Assembly: GCF_017377395.1 (NCBI RefSeq) | Contig: NZ_CP061800.1 | Location: forward strand, 7,089,633 to 7,153,632 | Origin: Desulfonema magnum | GTDB taxonomy: Bacteria; Desulfobacterota; Desulfobacteria; Desulfobacterales; 4be13 | Direction of reading: 5' to 3' | DNA length: 64,000 bases | Shown: one piece after another, positions 63,607-64,000 of the stretch | Layout of the letters: each line of letters begins with the position of its first letter | Position numbering within the stretch: position 1 is the first letter of the stretch | Made by a program: the position numbers and the translations under genes | Notes under the pieces: model-generated | Seen by the model: the letters and a program-made list of their open reading frames with translations, nothing else | The model's database searches: none | Told to the model about the DNA's origin: nothing

Positions 63607-63783
63607 TTATCTTTTTTGTTCCATTTTGGAACACGCTTCATCGCTTTCAAACACAGGTTTGGATAACCAGAATTTTCCTTTTTCATCCTGTTGTTCCATC
63701 ACACAGTCGCCTTTACCTTGCTCATAATCAAGATCACCCTCCGGAATCCTGAAAAAAAAGGCACAGTCTGCACATTTGGACAT
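63607..63783 (-). CDS. small iron-sulfur subunit, BssC-like (gamma)
   Basis: A 58-residue protein beginning MSKCADCAFFFRIPEGDLDY, then EQGKGDCVMEQQDEKG and ending SDEACSKMEQKR. The Cys pattern (C4-x2-C7, C27, C51) is that of the benzylsuccinate synthase gamma subunit, and so is the position directly upstream of the catalytic gene. AAAGGAG lies at good distance from the ATG. It would be the first gene of the cluster. Confidence 0.88.
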   Translation of the reverse strand: MSKCADCAFFFRIPEGDLDYEQGKGDCVMEQQDEKGKFWLSKPVFESDEACSKMEQKR

Positions 63784-63842
63784 TTTTTTCTCCTTTTATG
63801 ATAAATGAGGTTAGCGTTTACTAAACTATCTGACGCGTCTGC

Positions 63843-63936
63843 TTTTTACAAATTCGGATTGTAAAAAAGTCGGACATTTTTTTTCCTGATGTGTCAGAAA
63901 TCTTAATCAAATTTCATATACTGAATTTCATTCAGT
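63843..63936. promoter_or_regulatory. upstream control region of the glycyl radical enzyme cluster
   Basis: Two perfect inverted repeats lie 60-155 bases upstream of the first gene: TTTTTACAA-N7-TTGTAAAAA (63843-63867) and ACTGAAT-TTC-ATTCAGT (63920-63936). Either could bind a regulator. I do not see a convincing -35/-10 pair or a sigma-54 site. The upstream gene lies outside the window. Confidence 0.5.
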
Positions 63937-64000
63937 AAAATAAATATAAATAACAACTCGGAAACCCGCTGATTTGTCTGAAGAAATCGAAATTTCGGAT

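Overview
The window looks like chromosome from a large-genome, strictly anaerobic desulfobacterial (Deltaproteobacteria/Desulfobacterota) species. Supporting signs are a giant acyl-CoA dehydratase activase, an RnfB-type ferredoxin fused to a GltD-like flavoprotein domain, a fumarate-adding glycyl radical enzyme, a tmRNA whose tag reads ADDYEYALAA, and ordinary Gram-negative housekeeping genes. Very abundant heptanucleotide tandem repeats, together with Uma2, XisH and DUF928 genes (families best known from filamentous cyanobacteria), would fit a filamentous relative such as Desulfonema. That name is an inference; no rRNA is present.

Layout. 1-7.6 kb: activase, small lipoprotein, leucyl aminopeptidase, HAD protein. 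7.6-9.6 kb: non-coding, with nested miniature inverted-repeat elements. 9.6-13.4 kb: TPR adenylate cyclase and PBP1A. 13.9-22.5 kb: a long-chain olefin locus split into two convergent halves (oleC-oleD rightward, oleA-oleB leftward), enclosing an orphan HigA, gene fragments and a DUF928 protein. 22.6-33.4 kb: tmRNA, clpB, Uma2, and the operon xseA-xseB-ispA-dxs-tlyA. 33.6-41.8 kb: DRTGG protein, RnfB fusion, a five-copy hairpin array, a PLD/SNF2 helicase, mazEF. 42-51 kb: tRNA-Val, suhB, an orphan ABC ATPase, two large repeat arrays, an outer-membrane protein, a solute-binding protein and a chemoreceptor.

51-64 kb is the most interesting part. It is a leftward cluster that starts with a benzylsuccinate-synthase-type enzyme: small subunit, 811-aa catalytic subunit, second small subunit, two different activating enzymes, a hotdog thioesterase, a MoxR AAA+ ATPase and a von Willebrand factor A (VWA) protein. 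It continues into DUF4125, an unknown gene, a DUF4258-YgiT fusion split by an in-frame TAG, DUF4037 and a nucleoside-diphosphate-sugar-epimerase-like protein. My reading is an anaerobic aromatic or hydrocarbon activation module with a CbbQ/CbbO-like maturation pair; its substrate cannot be told from sequence.

Repeats dominate the intergenic DNA. At least six different 7-bp units form arrays that fill operon gaps and sometimes run in frame through proteins. Several short palindromic elements have visible target-site duplications, and two are nested inside other repeats.
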